In this document: one piece after another, positions 26,123 to 39,100 of the stretch
Layout of the letters: each line of letters starts with the position of its first letter
How positions within the stretch are numbered: position 1 is the first letter of the stretch
Origin: Amblyornis subalaris
Taxonomy: Eukaryota > Chordata > Aves > Passeriformes > Ptilonorhynchidae
DNA length: 64,000 bases
Direction of reading: 5' to 3'
Assembly (NCBI GenBank): GCA_018881555.1
Contig: JACAXG010000063.1
Span: 4,365,930 to 4,429,929, forward strand
Translations under genes and position numbers: made by a program
The notes under the pieces: model-generated
What the model was told of the DNA's origin: nothing
Seen by the model: only the letters and a program-made list of their open reading frames with translations
The model's database searches: none

Positions 26123-26216
26123 GTTCTGAGAGAAGAGTTTGAAGGGGATTAAGCTGGAGCTCTTGTGCAGGGGTACAGGTGATCAACAATAGCGAGTACT
26201 TCCAAGCATGTTATTC
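25859..26216 (-). CDS. MICAL2: MICAL2 exon 2: 5'UTR end, start codon and residues 1-88
   Basis: The exon follows an acceptor (pyrimidine tract then AG at 26218-26217) and ends at a perfect donor GTAAGT (25858-25853). The first 94 nt (26216-26123) are 5'UTR. The ATG is 26122-26120, in the context AGAACATGG. The coding part is 264 nt (88 codons) and ends after Lys88 in phase 0. It encodes the N-terminal helical segment of the monooxygenase domain, including FVQASTCKG and WKAKALW, and ends with NTK, the conserved junction before CLI(I/V)GGG. The UTR portion contains a short upstream ORF (listed separately). Read-through into the intron would add only nine residues before a stop. Confidence 0.95.
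26183..26209 (-). other. Upstream ORF in the MICAL2 5'UTR (8 codons)
   Basis: Within the untranslated part of exon 2, an ATG at 26209-26207 with an adenine at -3 opens an 8-codon reading frame ending in TGA at 26185-26183, 60 nt before the MICAL2 start codon. Because it lies downstream of the exon-2 acceptor, every transcript that uses this exon should carry it. Short uORFs in good context usually reduce or regulate translation of the main ORF. Whether this one is used is unknown. Confidence 0.6.
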
Positions 26217-29200
26217 CTAAAAAAGACAAACACATTAGAGCAGGTTCTGCGTGACAAAATTAAACCCCACAAACTGCACATCCCATATGAACACAAAGGA
26301 ACAGCATACTGTGACCAGACAGCCAGGTACAAAAAGTTAGTAGTGACACCCAAGTGTTACAAACAGACATAACATTCATGCTGTCACGACTTGTACTCAC
26401 AAAGACTGCTACAAAAACCCTGCAAACTCAAGCCCACTGCTTCAACAAGAGCCATCTTCACTGAGAGCCTGAGGATTTAATTTTTTTTTTGTTCAGTCCT
26501 AGATAACTAATGAAGAAAACCTAAATGTCCAGATTCATTCCCCAAACAGAATTTATGTCACAGCAATGTATGTTTTGGTCTTAAGAATTCATGGAAAGCT
26601 GCAGCCAAAAGTCAACATTATTTGATGGATTTTTTTTATCCCGTTGCACAAGTTAGGGCCAGGAGTGCAGCNTACCCAAAGCAATTCGGAATTGGCACCA
26701 TCACTTGCCACGAGCAAATGCACAAAACAGGCTAAACAGAAGTATCATCACACGTTACACCAGAACTGAAGAAACAGAAAATAAGTAATCAGANAGAGCT
26801 CCTCTTTTCCTAATTCTCTTGCCAAAATGAGAAAGAGTTTGGTGCTCCAGTGCATAGAAAGGAATTTTATCTCCCCGTCTCCACATGTTCAATGCTGAAG
26901 TTATGTGCTTGGAGTCTTACCTTGTCATGTGCTGATGATATAAAGTAATGATGTTTGGCCTGCTAAGCCCCACTGGCTTTTCCTAGTAACATGATCACTG
27001 TCAAACTGTGCCTGATATTCCAGATAAATACCCTTACATTTTGCAAGAGCAATGCTATNCTAAATTAACACAAGTTTCAAAGAACTAAAATACTTTCGCT
27101 GCGGCACTCCCTTATCCTTCTTTAACCTTGTTCTCCATCTCTAATGGGGAGCATCTTAGAGTCAGCCAAGGTCCACAGAAAATATCCAAGTGGCTTTCAC
27201 ATTTTCCAAGAAAANTGTTACAGGTTATGTATAAACTTGTTCTCAGAAGAGGGTTTACCTGGACTCAAGTTCAGAAATTTAAGTCATGTATTCTTTTTTG
27301 TGCTATTAAAGAATTATCTACCAGTCCAAGAAACCAAAAACTAAATCAATGCTTGCCTAACTTCCCACATAATTAGTTATTTTACTTGGAACATCATCTG
27401 TTGGCTGATAGTTTCAGAATAAATTGTTAGAAAGGCCTTTGAAATTATGCTTTTCAATTTAACACTGTTCACAAACTATTCATTCTCTGCTTGCATTTCC
27501 TTCAAAGAAGAGAAAACATAACCAGTGTATTTAAGTAAAGAAGAGACCTACCATGTCTATCTTACCATCCTCTAATACAGAAAAATATTATGCAACTTAC
27601 TCAAGAGATCCCACGGGGAGATGTAAGGAAGCATTTGGAATACTCACATTCCGTCTGAACTCAAAATAAATAACCTTTGTATGCACATCATCAGTCTGTT
27701 GTTGGTTTGTGGGTAAAATAAATNGGTAATGTCGAGAGTTTGTACATTTTCTTAGACCAAATGTCATGATTAAATATTTGGTGCCAAGAGTAAGTCAGGA
27801 AATTTTTGTTTTCCCCTCTGAATACTTCATTTATAGTGTGGTCCATGCCCTTTTCTGAAGAGCTCTGTGGCTTTGTGAGGTAAGAGCACAAACGCTTTAT
27901 ACGCCCCGCCTTTCAGAAGGTCTGATTTTTCAAGCAACTCAGTGCCATGAACTCCCATTGACTCCAAAGGAGTTCAGGACATCCTGCACCTTCCCAGGTT
28001 CAAGCCCTCAATGATTAATGAGCAAACTCCTCCAAAACCCACACGTCAGCAGGAGGGAGCCCGGCCACCTTTGCCACCCTGGCACGGGTGCAAGGGAGGC
28101 CCAGCACTCCCTTCAACAGTGGTGGCTTTGGGAATGCAGAGCTACACAACGGGTTTAGGTCAGTCCAAAAAGGGCCAATAGACCTAAAAGTTCCATGGGA
28201 AAGGTAGGGAACAACCGTGCAACACAATGTAAGATGCTACAATAAACAGCTCGATACACGTGCACATCAGGATTTGAGAACCATGAAAAAAATACTTAAA
28301 ATCAAGACTAAACGCTTATTTTACCCGACTTTCATACTTGCCTGTGATGTTTTTATAACAGAAAAGTCAAAGTATTTTCCTTTTCTCTCAAAAGAATTAT
28401 GAGCAGCTTCTTGGGGAGTAGGGAACTGCCANTGAAACGTCCCACTGCGGACACGTTGGCTGGGAGTGGCAGCCAGATTAGCTTTCCTCTGCCACCATGA
28501 ACTCACATTGGTGCTGCCTCATCACTCAGAGCTACCAGAGACTTTGACCAACACAAGAGCTATAGAAAAGTGCTTCCTCTCCCTCGTTTTATCAGCTCGC
28601 CACAAGACTGTTGTCATGTTCATAAAACACAGGTATCTTTAGAAGCTAACCTTGGCAGAATTGATAAGAGAGTGCAATCGCAAGCTCATTAGTTCAGTGC
28701 CTTTTTCTGCTCACACAGACAAGAGCTTTATGGCCTCAGCTGTTGCCATCCAGCAGGGAAGTGGAGGAACAGCAAAGCTGAGAGAGAGGAGCAGTATCTG
28801 ACCCAGACAAAGGAGAGAAGCAGCATGTGGCAGTGCTGATAACAGCGAGGACAAGGCAGAAGAGACAATCAGCGGGTCCCACTGCAGGCAAAGGGAAGGG
28901 GACAAAAGCACTCTGAGCATGGAGTGGAAGCAGGTGTTGCACACAAACAAACATACACAGCAGGCCTGGCNTTCCTCTGCCTTTCCACTGGGAAGGACAG
29001 TCAAGACAAAATTAAAGTCAAGACAACTTCTCCAGCCTTAAAACCTCCCTTCTCCAACACCAGAAAGCCAAGACTGAGGCTGGTTTTTTCTGGGCACAAA
29101 ATCTTCTCCTCATGAGCTTCCAAAACACCCCCATCTTGTCCCTACTGAAAAGCTGAGGAGTGGCATCTCAGTGACTGAGACATTTGCTCACTAGTGAAGC

Positions 29201-30098
29201 ATTTCTCCTTGGTGTGTCAGAGGTCATTTTCTTCAAAAAAGTAACGTTTTGTGGTCAAAAAAGCAGGATGAGACAGAAGACTCTGGTTACTAAGGTTTCT
29301 AGATTGCTGGAAACACCACTTATTTTCTCTCTTTTTTTTTTTCTGGCATGAACTCTGTGTTGACAGATGACAGAGCTGAAGATGGTGCTCTAAGTATATG
29401 CAGCTGATGGAAAAGTATGCATTTTTTTCTGAGGAGTCATTGATATTTCACTGCAGTATGGTACATAACTCACTAGAAACAATGCAATAAGAACAAGAAG
29501 TTCAACGGAGTCATTCTTAACTATAATTAAAGTTTCCTGTTCTGTAACTGTCTNTAAGACTTAAGAGGCAATGCATTAACTGCTTACCTGTAGTAGAAAA
29601 AATAAGTGTTTGGCTAAGTACTTGCATTCTTAGAGTATTATCATTTATCCTTTTTTCTTCCTTCACCATATAGATCACTCCAGGGATTAAATACAGAGCC
29701 AAAAATCTCATCAAGGTGAGTATTGATGCTGAAACTGCAAACTGTGCTTTTTAAANAGACTATTGAACTTCCTCTGGAAGCACAGTCCAAAGATATAATG
29801 CACTTTATTTGAAACTTCACTGAAGTGCTACAGAGCCCAATAAAAATTTGGGTCAGTGAAAAGAAAGGAACAACAGAGCAGGAAANAGTCTGGACAAACA
29901 GTTCTTTTAAGTCAGAACTGAAGCATTCATGGGTTAGACACAAGAATTGCCATTTTAGGTCCCATGCATGATGTATTAAGCACATACAAGAATTTGGCCT
30001 TCCACAAAGCTTCCCATGGTATTACAGGAGTCTCTGGAGGGCTGCAGGGCACTAAAGTACACTGGGAAGAGGAAGGTTTCCATTTTGATGGCCCCTGC

Positions 30099-30127
30099 CA
30101 GGAGTTATCCACTGTCAGGAGTTATCC
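30099..30127. repeat. 17-bp period short tandem repeat
   Basis: CAGGAGTTATCC occurs twice (30099-30110 and 30116-30127) with a 5-bp spacer, giving a 17-bp period. It is a minor feature of intron 1. Confidence 0.85.
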
Positions 30128-33100
30128 CTGCCTCCTTTCTGCCTCCAGCCAGGGCAAACAGGAATGTCAGATAAGGAAAGCTGAGAAGTGCTGCTCATGC
30201 CTGGTGGCTGCCCAAGAAGAAAGTGAAGATCTTGTTACAACTAAAAGGAAAGCTGTGCAAAAGGGACAGAGAGAAAGCAGAAATTAAAGCAGTGGTGTGT
30301 GTACAGATGTATACATGGGAAAGCAAACACTTCCAGTCTTGGCTGATATTCCCCTGTCAGTGAAACAAGCTCTGTCACTGCACATGATTATGAGAATACT
30401 GAAAAAAGCAGCTCCAATGTCAGGGCAATTCCACTAAGTATCTCTAGTTAAATGGATGGGGCTGGTTCATGTCTGCACATGGAGTCTTTCAGCAGCAAGC
30501 TGAGCAAGCAGTAAAGTTGACATATATGAGTCATTACAGGAAAATAACATAACTCTTTGACAGCAGCACCATGCAAATGGCTTGTCAGCAGGGTCCTGAG
30601 GTAGAATACTCAAAAATTAAAAATGTCTTTTGGCTTATTTGTCCCTCTGGACTGAGAACAACCTTAATTTAATTCAAACTTGCAGCACTTCAGTTCTCCC
30701 TTAGTCCCTTAATGCGCTGCTTCTAATACTTGAGAACATGTTCCTNGGGGAGATCGGAAAAGGATTAAATTCCTTGCATTTCAATGCCACTAATCCCGAT
30801 TCCATTTTCAATACAGCCCTAATTCTGCCCTGTTTACCAAGAATAAATTCTTCTATTAAGACTCCAGTTTGGCATGCAAGATACAATACATTTATTGTTT
30901 GCTTAAGGTTAGAAACAACAACAGAGACAAAAAACTGGATTCTGTAACATCTGTAGTAATCACAGTAATCACCTACTTCAGCCCTTCCTCATCATCAGTC
31001 AGAGCTACAGTATTTCTGCTGCCTCTTTTCCCTGACTGAACTGTCTAACAGATCAGTACCATTACAGAAAGTGAAGTTTGCAAGTCAAACTGGCCACGTT
31101 ACAGGACATTCCTAGTTCCACAACTTAGTTTCTACTCTTATGCACTTTGTTTTTGTGGAGACCGTTTTAAATATAAACATTTCTATCTGGAGGAAACATA
31201 GTTTTTTGGTGGTTTGGTCTCTTTGCGTGTTGTTCTAAAACTGACATGAAAGGCGGGCAAAAAATTATATGTGATTCTGGTAACAAGTGAAGCTCTCCTT
31301 TGCTTTGCTTATAAAACTAGTTAAAAGCACATTGGTCTGAAATACTTGTTTTCTGCTGGTGACAAATAGAAAACACATTTCTTTAGATGCACAGTCTTAC
31401 CAGAAACATCAATGAAGGGAAATTGCCTCTGAACAAAGCCTCACAAACTGTCTCTATAAACAGCCAGATTACTTTTCTGTATTTTTATAAAAAGCTGACT
31501 TCCACAGAACTCCTGCAAAATAACTTTTCAGGCCAAGTATGGAATTCAAAACAGTTCCTACCGAGACACTCTGTGCCTATGAACTTACAAGGTTACCGTA
31601 CACGCTATCAGCTTGTTTTGCAGAAGTTATATGAGACATTTCAAACACAGCCCTTCCAACAAGTGCTGCTGTGCCGATTTAACCTGCTACAGCTGGGAGC
31701 ATCCACAATAAAATATAGCTGGAAACATGTGCACGAGTTACACTAACGCTTTGCAGTGGATATTTTAGACATGTTCACAGGAAGCATAAAATAAAATGAC
31801 CTATCCGTAGGATTTTATCTGCCACACAGACTAAGTCACATTCCACACATTTTAAGGCTGGAAGCTTTAAAAATAGTCCAGTTGGTTTCTCGATGTGACT
31901 GATCCGAGCTTTCCAGTTTTACTGTGGGAATGCACTAAGACACTGACAAGTAAAACGAGATCAGCCCCGTAAGCCAGCAGCTTGCATATGTCTCCATTCA
32001 CAGAAACACACAGTGCTGGCATGGGTAAAGCGTGGGATGCTGCCCAGGGGTCCACATGTGCAATCCCAGGGATGGAGGCTCGGGCATCTGCCCCAGCTGC
32101 TGGTGGGCCCAAGGACACGGCACTTCTGCAACCCAGGCTCCCAGGTTTCAGATAAACCCAAACAGAAAACTGGCAGCCACAGGGGTCACACCCCTCTGGG
32201 GCCTGCACAAGAGGTCCTGTCCTGGGAGCATCAGGACCATCCCTCAGGTGCTCATTCTGGACAGCAAAGGCACAAGTATTTCAAATGAATGACAATACAT
32301 CATTTTTCAGGCACTGTATGCAGCATATACTCAAACTACTCATCAGAAATAATTTCTGAAGAATGAGTTATAAAGTAAAGAAATCTTCTTTTTTTTTAAA
32401 GCAATGTTGTTGTACCTAGACCACTGGAAACTGTAACTCTAACATTCAAGTCCAATGGTTTTAAGGCGAAATGTCTCTAGCTCAATTATTATTCTGTGCA
32501 GGTTACAGTAAATATTTAAAAATTCTTTTTAACAGGGCTGCAGAAAGTTCTACTGCAAGTTCCTAAGTTTCCATATAGTCTACATCTTCAAAGGTAACTG
32601 TAGATGATTATGCCACAGTCATTTGGGGCTAGTGTTACGCATAAACAAGATATCTTGTTTAGGCTGGTTACAAGGAAGAACATTTTTTTCAGGCCTGTTG
32701 TAGTAGATCAGAAACACAATATAAACAACAGTAGAAAGTTTATGCTGATGTTTTCCTAGGCTGGGATCACAGGAGCCAAGGAAGAAAGTATACCATAAGG
32801 GTAACATCAGCCTACAATAAAGCACACCTCTTCAGAAAAGGCACCAACAATTAAGCTAGAAAGATGTTATGAATGTAGTCTCAGTGAAAACAATTAAAAG
32901 GACAATCTCTAAGCTCTTTGAAACTCCTGCCTTTCTTTTCCTATAGTGACACTTATAATTTCAGGCTCAGAAACTGGAGCAGCAGAGATATAAAAGTTAA
33001 TCACAGAATAGGCAGTGTTGGTTGTCTTTTGATCAGCACAAGATTTTCTACTTTCAATAGGACGTTTGGAACATTGAACCAGACTAATCTGGTGAGCAAG

Positions 33101-36100
33101 TAACACCCTATTTTCCACTCCCAAAATCACAGCAGCAGGGAGATGGCAGGGCCAGACACATTGAGCAGGGACAGACAACACAAGAGGATGGTGGAGAGGG
33201 AGCTCTGGCACCACTCCTGCCTGGCTGCCAGTGGGAACTTCAACATCCCACTTCTCACAGCCCTGTGTCCCCCTCTGTGTTCCTCACAGGGAAAACTTAG
33301 ATGGCACCACTGTGACTGTGAGGAACACAAAAAAAAAAGCATACCCTCTGGCTGACAGAGCCCTGTCAGCAAAATCCCTGGTACATATGCAGCTATACCA
33401 ACAAAACTGAGCCACATTTGGCAGCGGTTCCTCTAGTGTAGCTTTCTCTTTGTATGCATGGGGACACAATTANGGAGGTAAATACACTACAGAAAGAAAA
33501 CAAACACATGAAGCAGTAAAAAGCAAGATTGTCTTAGTCAGCAATCACAGAAATAATGTTGGTTTATGGCACTTTGAGAATAGGAATAATCCCTAAGGAT
33601 GGGGCAGCAAGATAGGCACTGACACAGCCATGTGAGACTGCCAGCACCTCTGGCAGTGCCACCACATTTCTGGCAGCGCAAGGGACAAAGAGTGCCACCA
33701 GTCTTGATTCNTTGAAGCCACTCAATGCCCATATACAGCCTGTCTGTCCCCTTACTGTGATCGCTCCCAACGCAGAGAGCAAAGATGAGCAGCACTGCTG
33801 CTGCTCCAACTGAGAATTGCCCAAAAACATCAGCTGGAGACATCAGAAAGTGCCCTCAGAGAACACTGGATGCCAGAGCAAAGCTGTCTTTTGTTTCCCC
33901 TCAGGATTTCTGTGAGAAAGGAAATCAGTATTTGTTCATGGATTTTTTTAAGCAAAAAAATGCAATTATGGTGGTGCTGAAGCAAACTGCCCAGGGTGTG
34001 TCTTGGGGAAGAAAAAGAACAGCACCAATACTAGTTTTCACCGATAATGTGCCAAAAGCTCTCAGGAGTATGTTTCAGATTGTCTTTCCAAGCATGGATC
34101 TGTAGATCTTTGCTCTCCAGTATGTGTCCCTCCTGTTACTGGGGCTGTGGCAACTACCCAAGAGGAATAAACAGCCAGCACTGGGGCTGCAGTACCCTGA
34201 GGGCTCCAGTCCACAATAATTCATTTGGCAGAGCTGCCCTCATCTGTAGACATCAGAACTCCAGATCAGTAGCCAGGATTAATCCATTGAAAACACAGAC
34301 AGGATTGCTTTGCCAATGATCAAAGAAATGAAACATTCTGGGCAATATTTCATATGCATACACACACACACNCTTTTAGGAATCAACACATTCCATTGCT
34401 AATTCTTTTTAACACAAGGTAACACACACTTCTTCCTGTGTTTGATGGGGGCACTAATGTTATCAGTCACACTGAAATCCGTGGGAACCACAAAGTTAGA
34501 GAATCAAAGAAACCCAAAAGCAGTTTTGAGTTGTAAATGATAGGTTCCTTGGTTGCAGTAATGTCAATTCACCACCAAAAAACAGCCCTTGAGTGACAGT
34601 GGAGAACGCTGAAGCCGCACCCAGACAAGTCAGCCAGAGGGTGATGGGAAACCAGAAAATTAAACACCAAACTCTGCTCCAAGAAACATTTGCATGAAGA
34701 GAAAAAACAGAAAGAAAGCGACTGTGATAGCTTTGTATCTGTCTTTTTTTGTTGTTGTTGTCCTTGNAAACTGGACCCACAGTTACCAGAAGAGATTAGA
34801 AAAGACATAGTTTCTGAAAGTAGAAACAGTATTTTTGGAAGAAAATGTGCAGGACAATTTCTACCCTCCCTCTGCCCGGACTTCCCAAAAAATGAAGAAA
34901 AACAAAGTATTAAAAAAAACCCCAAATAAAGATTCCAAGAGAGTTACAAAAACATGATCCATTTCTGCTGCAGAAAAGTCCTCAACAGTCAAACTACAGA
35001 ATACATCTTGAAACACTAGTTTTTGGACATCAACCAGAAGAAAAAAAAAAGCCCATGGGAATAATGTGTTAGGAAGCAGTCCCTTCAAGAAATAAAAAAA
35101 AACAACTCTGAGGGCAGAATATCATTAACCAACAACAGGAGGGATGACAAATGCATCACTGTTTTCACAAGGCAAGCTGAGATATAGTCAGGATTAAATT
35201 ATGATTCATCTTCTTCAGCACAGAAAAGTTTAGTAGAAACTGTGAAACACCAAAAAACCCACTTCTTAATAGCAATTGTTCATCACACAGCCTGGCTCCG
35301 GAAGCCCTAGGTTTAAGTTCTCTGTTAGNCCTGTCAACAGTATTGAAGGTCAGAGGTGGTTGCACATTCTCATATTAAAGTTTTTATGCAACAATGGCCA
35401 TTGGCTTCCAGTCATCCACCAAGCAGAATGACCTATGCTGTAATATGTAGATGTTGTTATTATCAGGCTCTTCATTAGTAAAACTTTATTTTATCATGCA
35501 CATGTATTTCATTGCATATATGTGGGCAGACACCGTAGGAATGCAGGCACTTCTGAAGTGCCAAGGCAAAGGACAATGTCGATTTTTTTCTAAAAAGTTA
35601 CTTTTCCTCACTGTCATCTAGTCCCAACATTGATTTCACCATACAGAAGATTCAAAATTTCTTAGTGGAAGCATGCATCTGTGGCAGCCTGTGGCCAGCA
35701 CCACCTCACACATATCTGAAAGGCAACGTTAACAGTGCATTTAAAGAGCTGAGCGTGTGTAAGTGCAAAAACATGGCAGGTATGTTAGACATACCCAGGA
35801 AGTTTTAAGGCAGTGCTACCGTTTCATTCCCATATATTGACATGAGGTTACGTGGGGCAGCCACAGCTGTTTGGGGATCCTGAAATGATGCCATGTGTGA
35901 CTACATGGTGCCTACTTGAGCGTGGTGTCCTCAGGACGGAGGAGATAAGAGGCATCACATTTCTTCCTACAGCTACAGGAAGACAGAGCTAAAGCTGCTT
36001 TGGTGCCCCAACTCTCCAGCAGCCTGTAATTTTCAGAAAGGGAAGGGATTAACTGGTTCTGGGTTCACAGAGTGCCTGGTACACAAGGTGCTGATTAGAA

Positions 36101-39100
36101 CTGGCTTAGTTAGAGAAAACAACAATTTAGGAAGGCAAGTGGTTTGCAGAAACATCTTGGTTCAAGTNGGTTTTGCTTTAGCTGAGCCCACACCACTGAC
36201 CCCTTGGGCACCACCTTCCTCCCTCACTGTGCCCGCCCTGCCAAGAGCAGGAACTGGGCAATGGGAACTGTCAGAATACCAAAAGTTTTTATCCAACTGC
36301 TGANCAGAAAACCCAAAAGCCATTCGTCCAATGTGCCTACACAAAGCAGACCAACTGAAGACACAAAGACGTATTACATTATTACACTTCCTTAATATAT
36401 AATTCAAACAGCTTTAGCATTCCCCAATTTATAGAGGCCGAGAAGGAAAACAGAGAACTGACCTTCAGAAAAAGGATGGAGAGAAAAATGTGTGGATCTA
36501 AACTATTCACAAAAGAAATATTGTTTAGTTCTCCACTTTACAAATACGATTTTAAAAAAAAAAAACAAAACCATTTTGTTACTGAGTCCAAGATCTTATG
36601 TTGGCTTGGACCTCATTCTGTTTTTATATTAGCACAGATTTCTCCCTCTCTTCTGCATACACGTAAACAATATTGCTTTTATTTCGCTGAAATGCGTAAC
36701 CAGATCTTTATCTATGCTCCAGTTATCAAGTTTTAGTTTACCAGGAATAAGGAGTTGGCTAATGCTCTAAACCTGTATTGCCATTGTGATTCAATACCAA
36801 CACAACCAGTGCCCCAAAGCTGTACGCACACAACAGGCTTTGTCGCAGCATCTTTCCAAAGCAGGATATCCTTGGAGCTCACTACACAGCTTCNGAGTGG
36901 TCATAAACCCACAAAAACAGCACAGAACCTCAGCTTTTCTATCCAGACACNGCTCTTTAATATATATATTTTATCCCCCCCCAGAGAGTTGCTTGGAACT
37001 GCTCTGTGGATTACCAAAGAGAACAAGCAATGGATACACTGCATTAAAAAAGGTCTGGACAGTTGGCACAACATGTCCAAAAGGATACAATTTGTATGGT
37101 ATGAGCTCACCCCCATCAAGGGAAAAAAAATTGAGTCAACATAAAAACTAAATCTCAGGTGAAGATTAAAGGGTATTTATATCAGCTCTGGAAGCAAAAG
37201 ATTCAAGAAACAGTGCTTTCTTTTGTGTGCAACTCATACTACAGCCAGATACTACTCAAAAGGAAACTCTCAAACCAGTAGCCAGAGAAAAAAAATAAAA
37301 GGGGATAAAAAGAAAAAGGCACAGCAATATTTAAAAAAAGCTCATATGCCAGTCAAGGTACTTCCATAATGAATTTCTAAATCAGAAAACCTTATGAGAG
37401 GGAGTCTGGAAGTGACTGCAACAGTCACTGAGTCAGTCCATTTCCTTAAGGTACAANATGAGAGGTTTTACCCCTGCCCTCATTCCTGCTGAGCACAGAG
37501 CACTGTGAAGTACATTAAGCTCAAATCCTCCAGCACCTCCCATGTGTAGCACAGATTATCCCAGCAGAGGCTGTGAACATTCCTGTCCCCTTGGTGCTGC
37601 TTCTGGTGCCTGGTGCAGCCGGGCAGGATGAGAGGGCTGTCAGACCTCATGTTCCTGCCAAAGCTACGCTGAGCACCACTTCTTCACTGATGCTATCAAC
37701 TTCAGCAATTCCTTTCAAACGAGGCCCAGCAGACAGATCACAGTCTGTGTCTGGGGAAAACGGGCTCCTCTCTAGCCAGATTAACCTGCTGCCTTAAACT
37801 GCCACATTTAAAACCACACACACACACAGACCCAAGGAATATTACAGTGATTTGGCTTGTGAGCACATATTCCAGCGCTCCTGCTGCCACAAATGATGTG
37901 GAGCATTCCATGAAAGACTTTTGCTGTATTTCATTTGATGGTTTATCTGTCCTTCATGATCAAAATTCCTCTGCCCTCCACCACATCCAGCAGGGGCTCT
38001 TCCACCTCTGCCCTTTGCTGACCACTGGTCCTGCCAGTGAACATGACCAGTGCCCTGCCTGGGGGAGCAACACAAACACTGAGGAAAACTCAAAAGCCTT
38101 GGTAACAAAGGGTTTGNTTACCAAATGCCCTACAGCATAAGTCAACCACATCCACAACTGTTCATTCCCAGCTTTCTGTGACTGAGAGGACAAGCTAGTA
38201 GTTGAAGAATTCTATTTTCTCCACTGGACAAAAGATGCCATAGGTTTGCATAAAAGAAGACTAAAAAGACTGTGAAGAGGTACGAGTTACAGATGTTGAG
38301 TTACCACTACAAACCCTCCTTATGTTGCCCATGAATATACAAACTGAGTCTAAGAGAGATTGCTAGGAAAAAAGTGCAGAAGGCAGCACTTCACTGGATT
38401 CCTAATATCCAGTATATCAACTAATTATGAATCAACTTTTGCAGAGCCCACTTCCCCAAGGCATCTTGGCAGGCAGCGTGTGGCAACACATGAACAGTTC
38501 ACCTCTGTGTTTCCAGGTCAGTGCAGCATCAGGCAGAGAGCACCCTTGNTCTCCAAAACCAGAAGCTGACAGCTTTGCCCAGGCCCCTTCCAGCCCATCT
38601 TCTTGCTGCTGGGGCACCTGCACTTAGGTGGTGACTCTTCTTACCTTCCCTGGCAGCGCCACTCGGGAGTAACCCCGTCTCGTCTGGCAGCTCCTTGGCA
38701 GAGGTCTCATCATCTCCCGCGGGTTAAAAGGTCAGGTTGGTAAATCTGCTTAAGGCAGAGCCCGGCAGGCAGGGGCAAGGATCACAACAAGGACATCCAG
38801 CACAGCCACTGCTGATGTGACTCAACCGCTCCAGGTCTACCAAGCGCTGGAGCAGGGAGGGAAAACGCCCCGCGCTCGCAGGCACTACGGGCACAGAGGG
38901 GAGAGTCCGCCCGGCTCTGACAGACTGTGTGGCTGCACAGGTACTTCGGGTGTTAAATACAATAAATCCAACATCCTCGTATTCCCAAACAGAACCCCCA
39001 GATTATTAGCAACAGCTACCAACACAATTACCAGATGGCTTTCTCCAGTTTCTTGCCTACGCCCTATTTTTCTGATCCCTGTGAGGTTGCACACACCAGT

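Noticed and set aside
31387..31746. 119-codon plus-strand open frame in intron 1
   Set aside because: No family resemblance, membrane pattern or conserved motif. Treated as a chance ORF.
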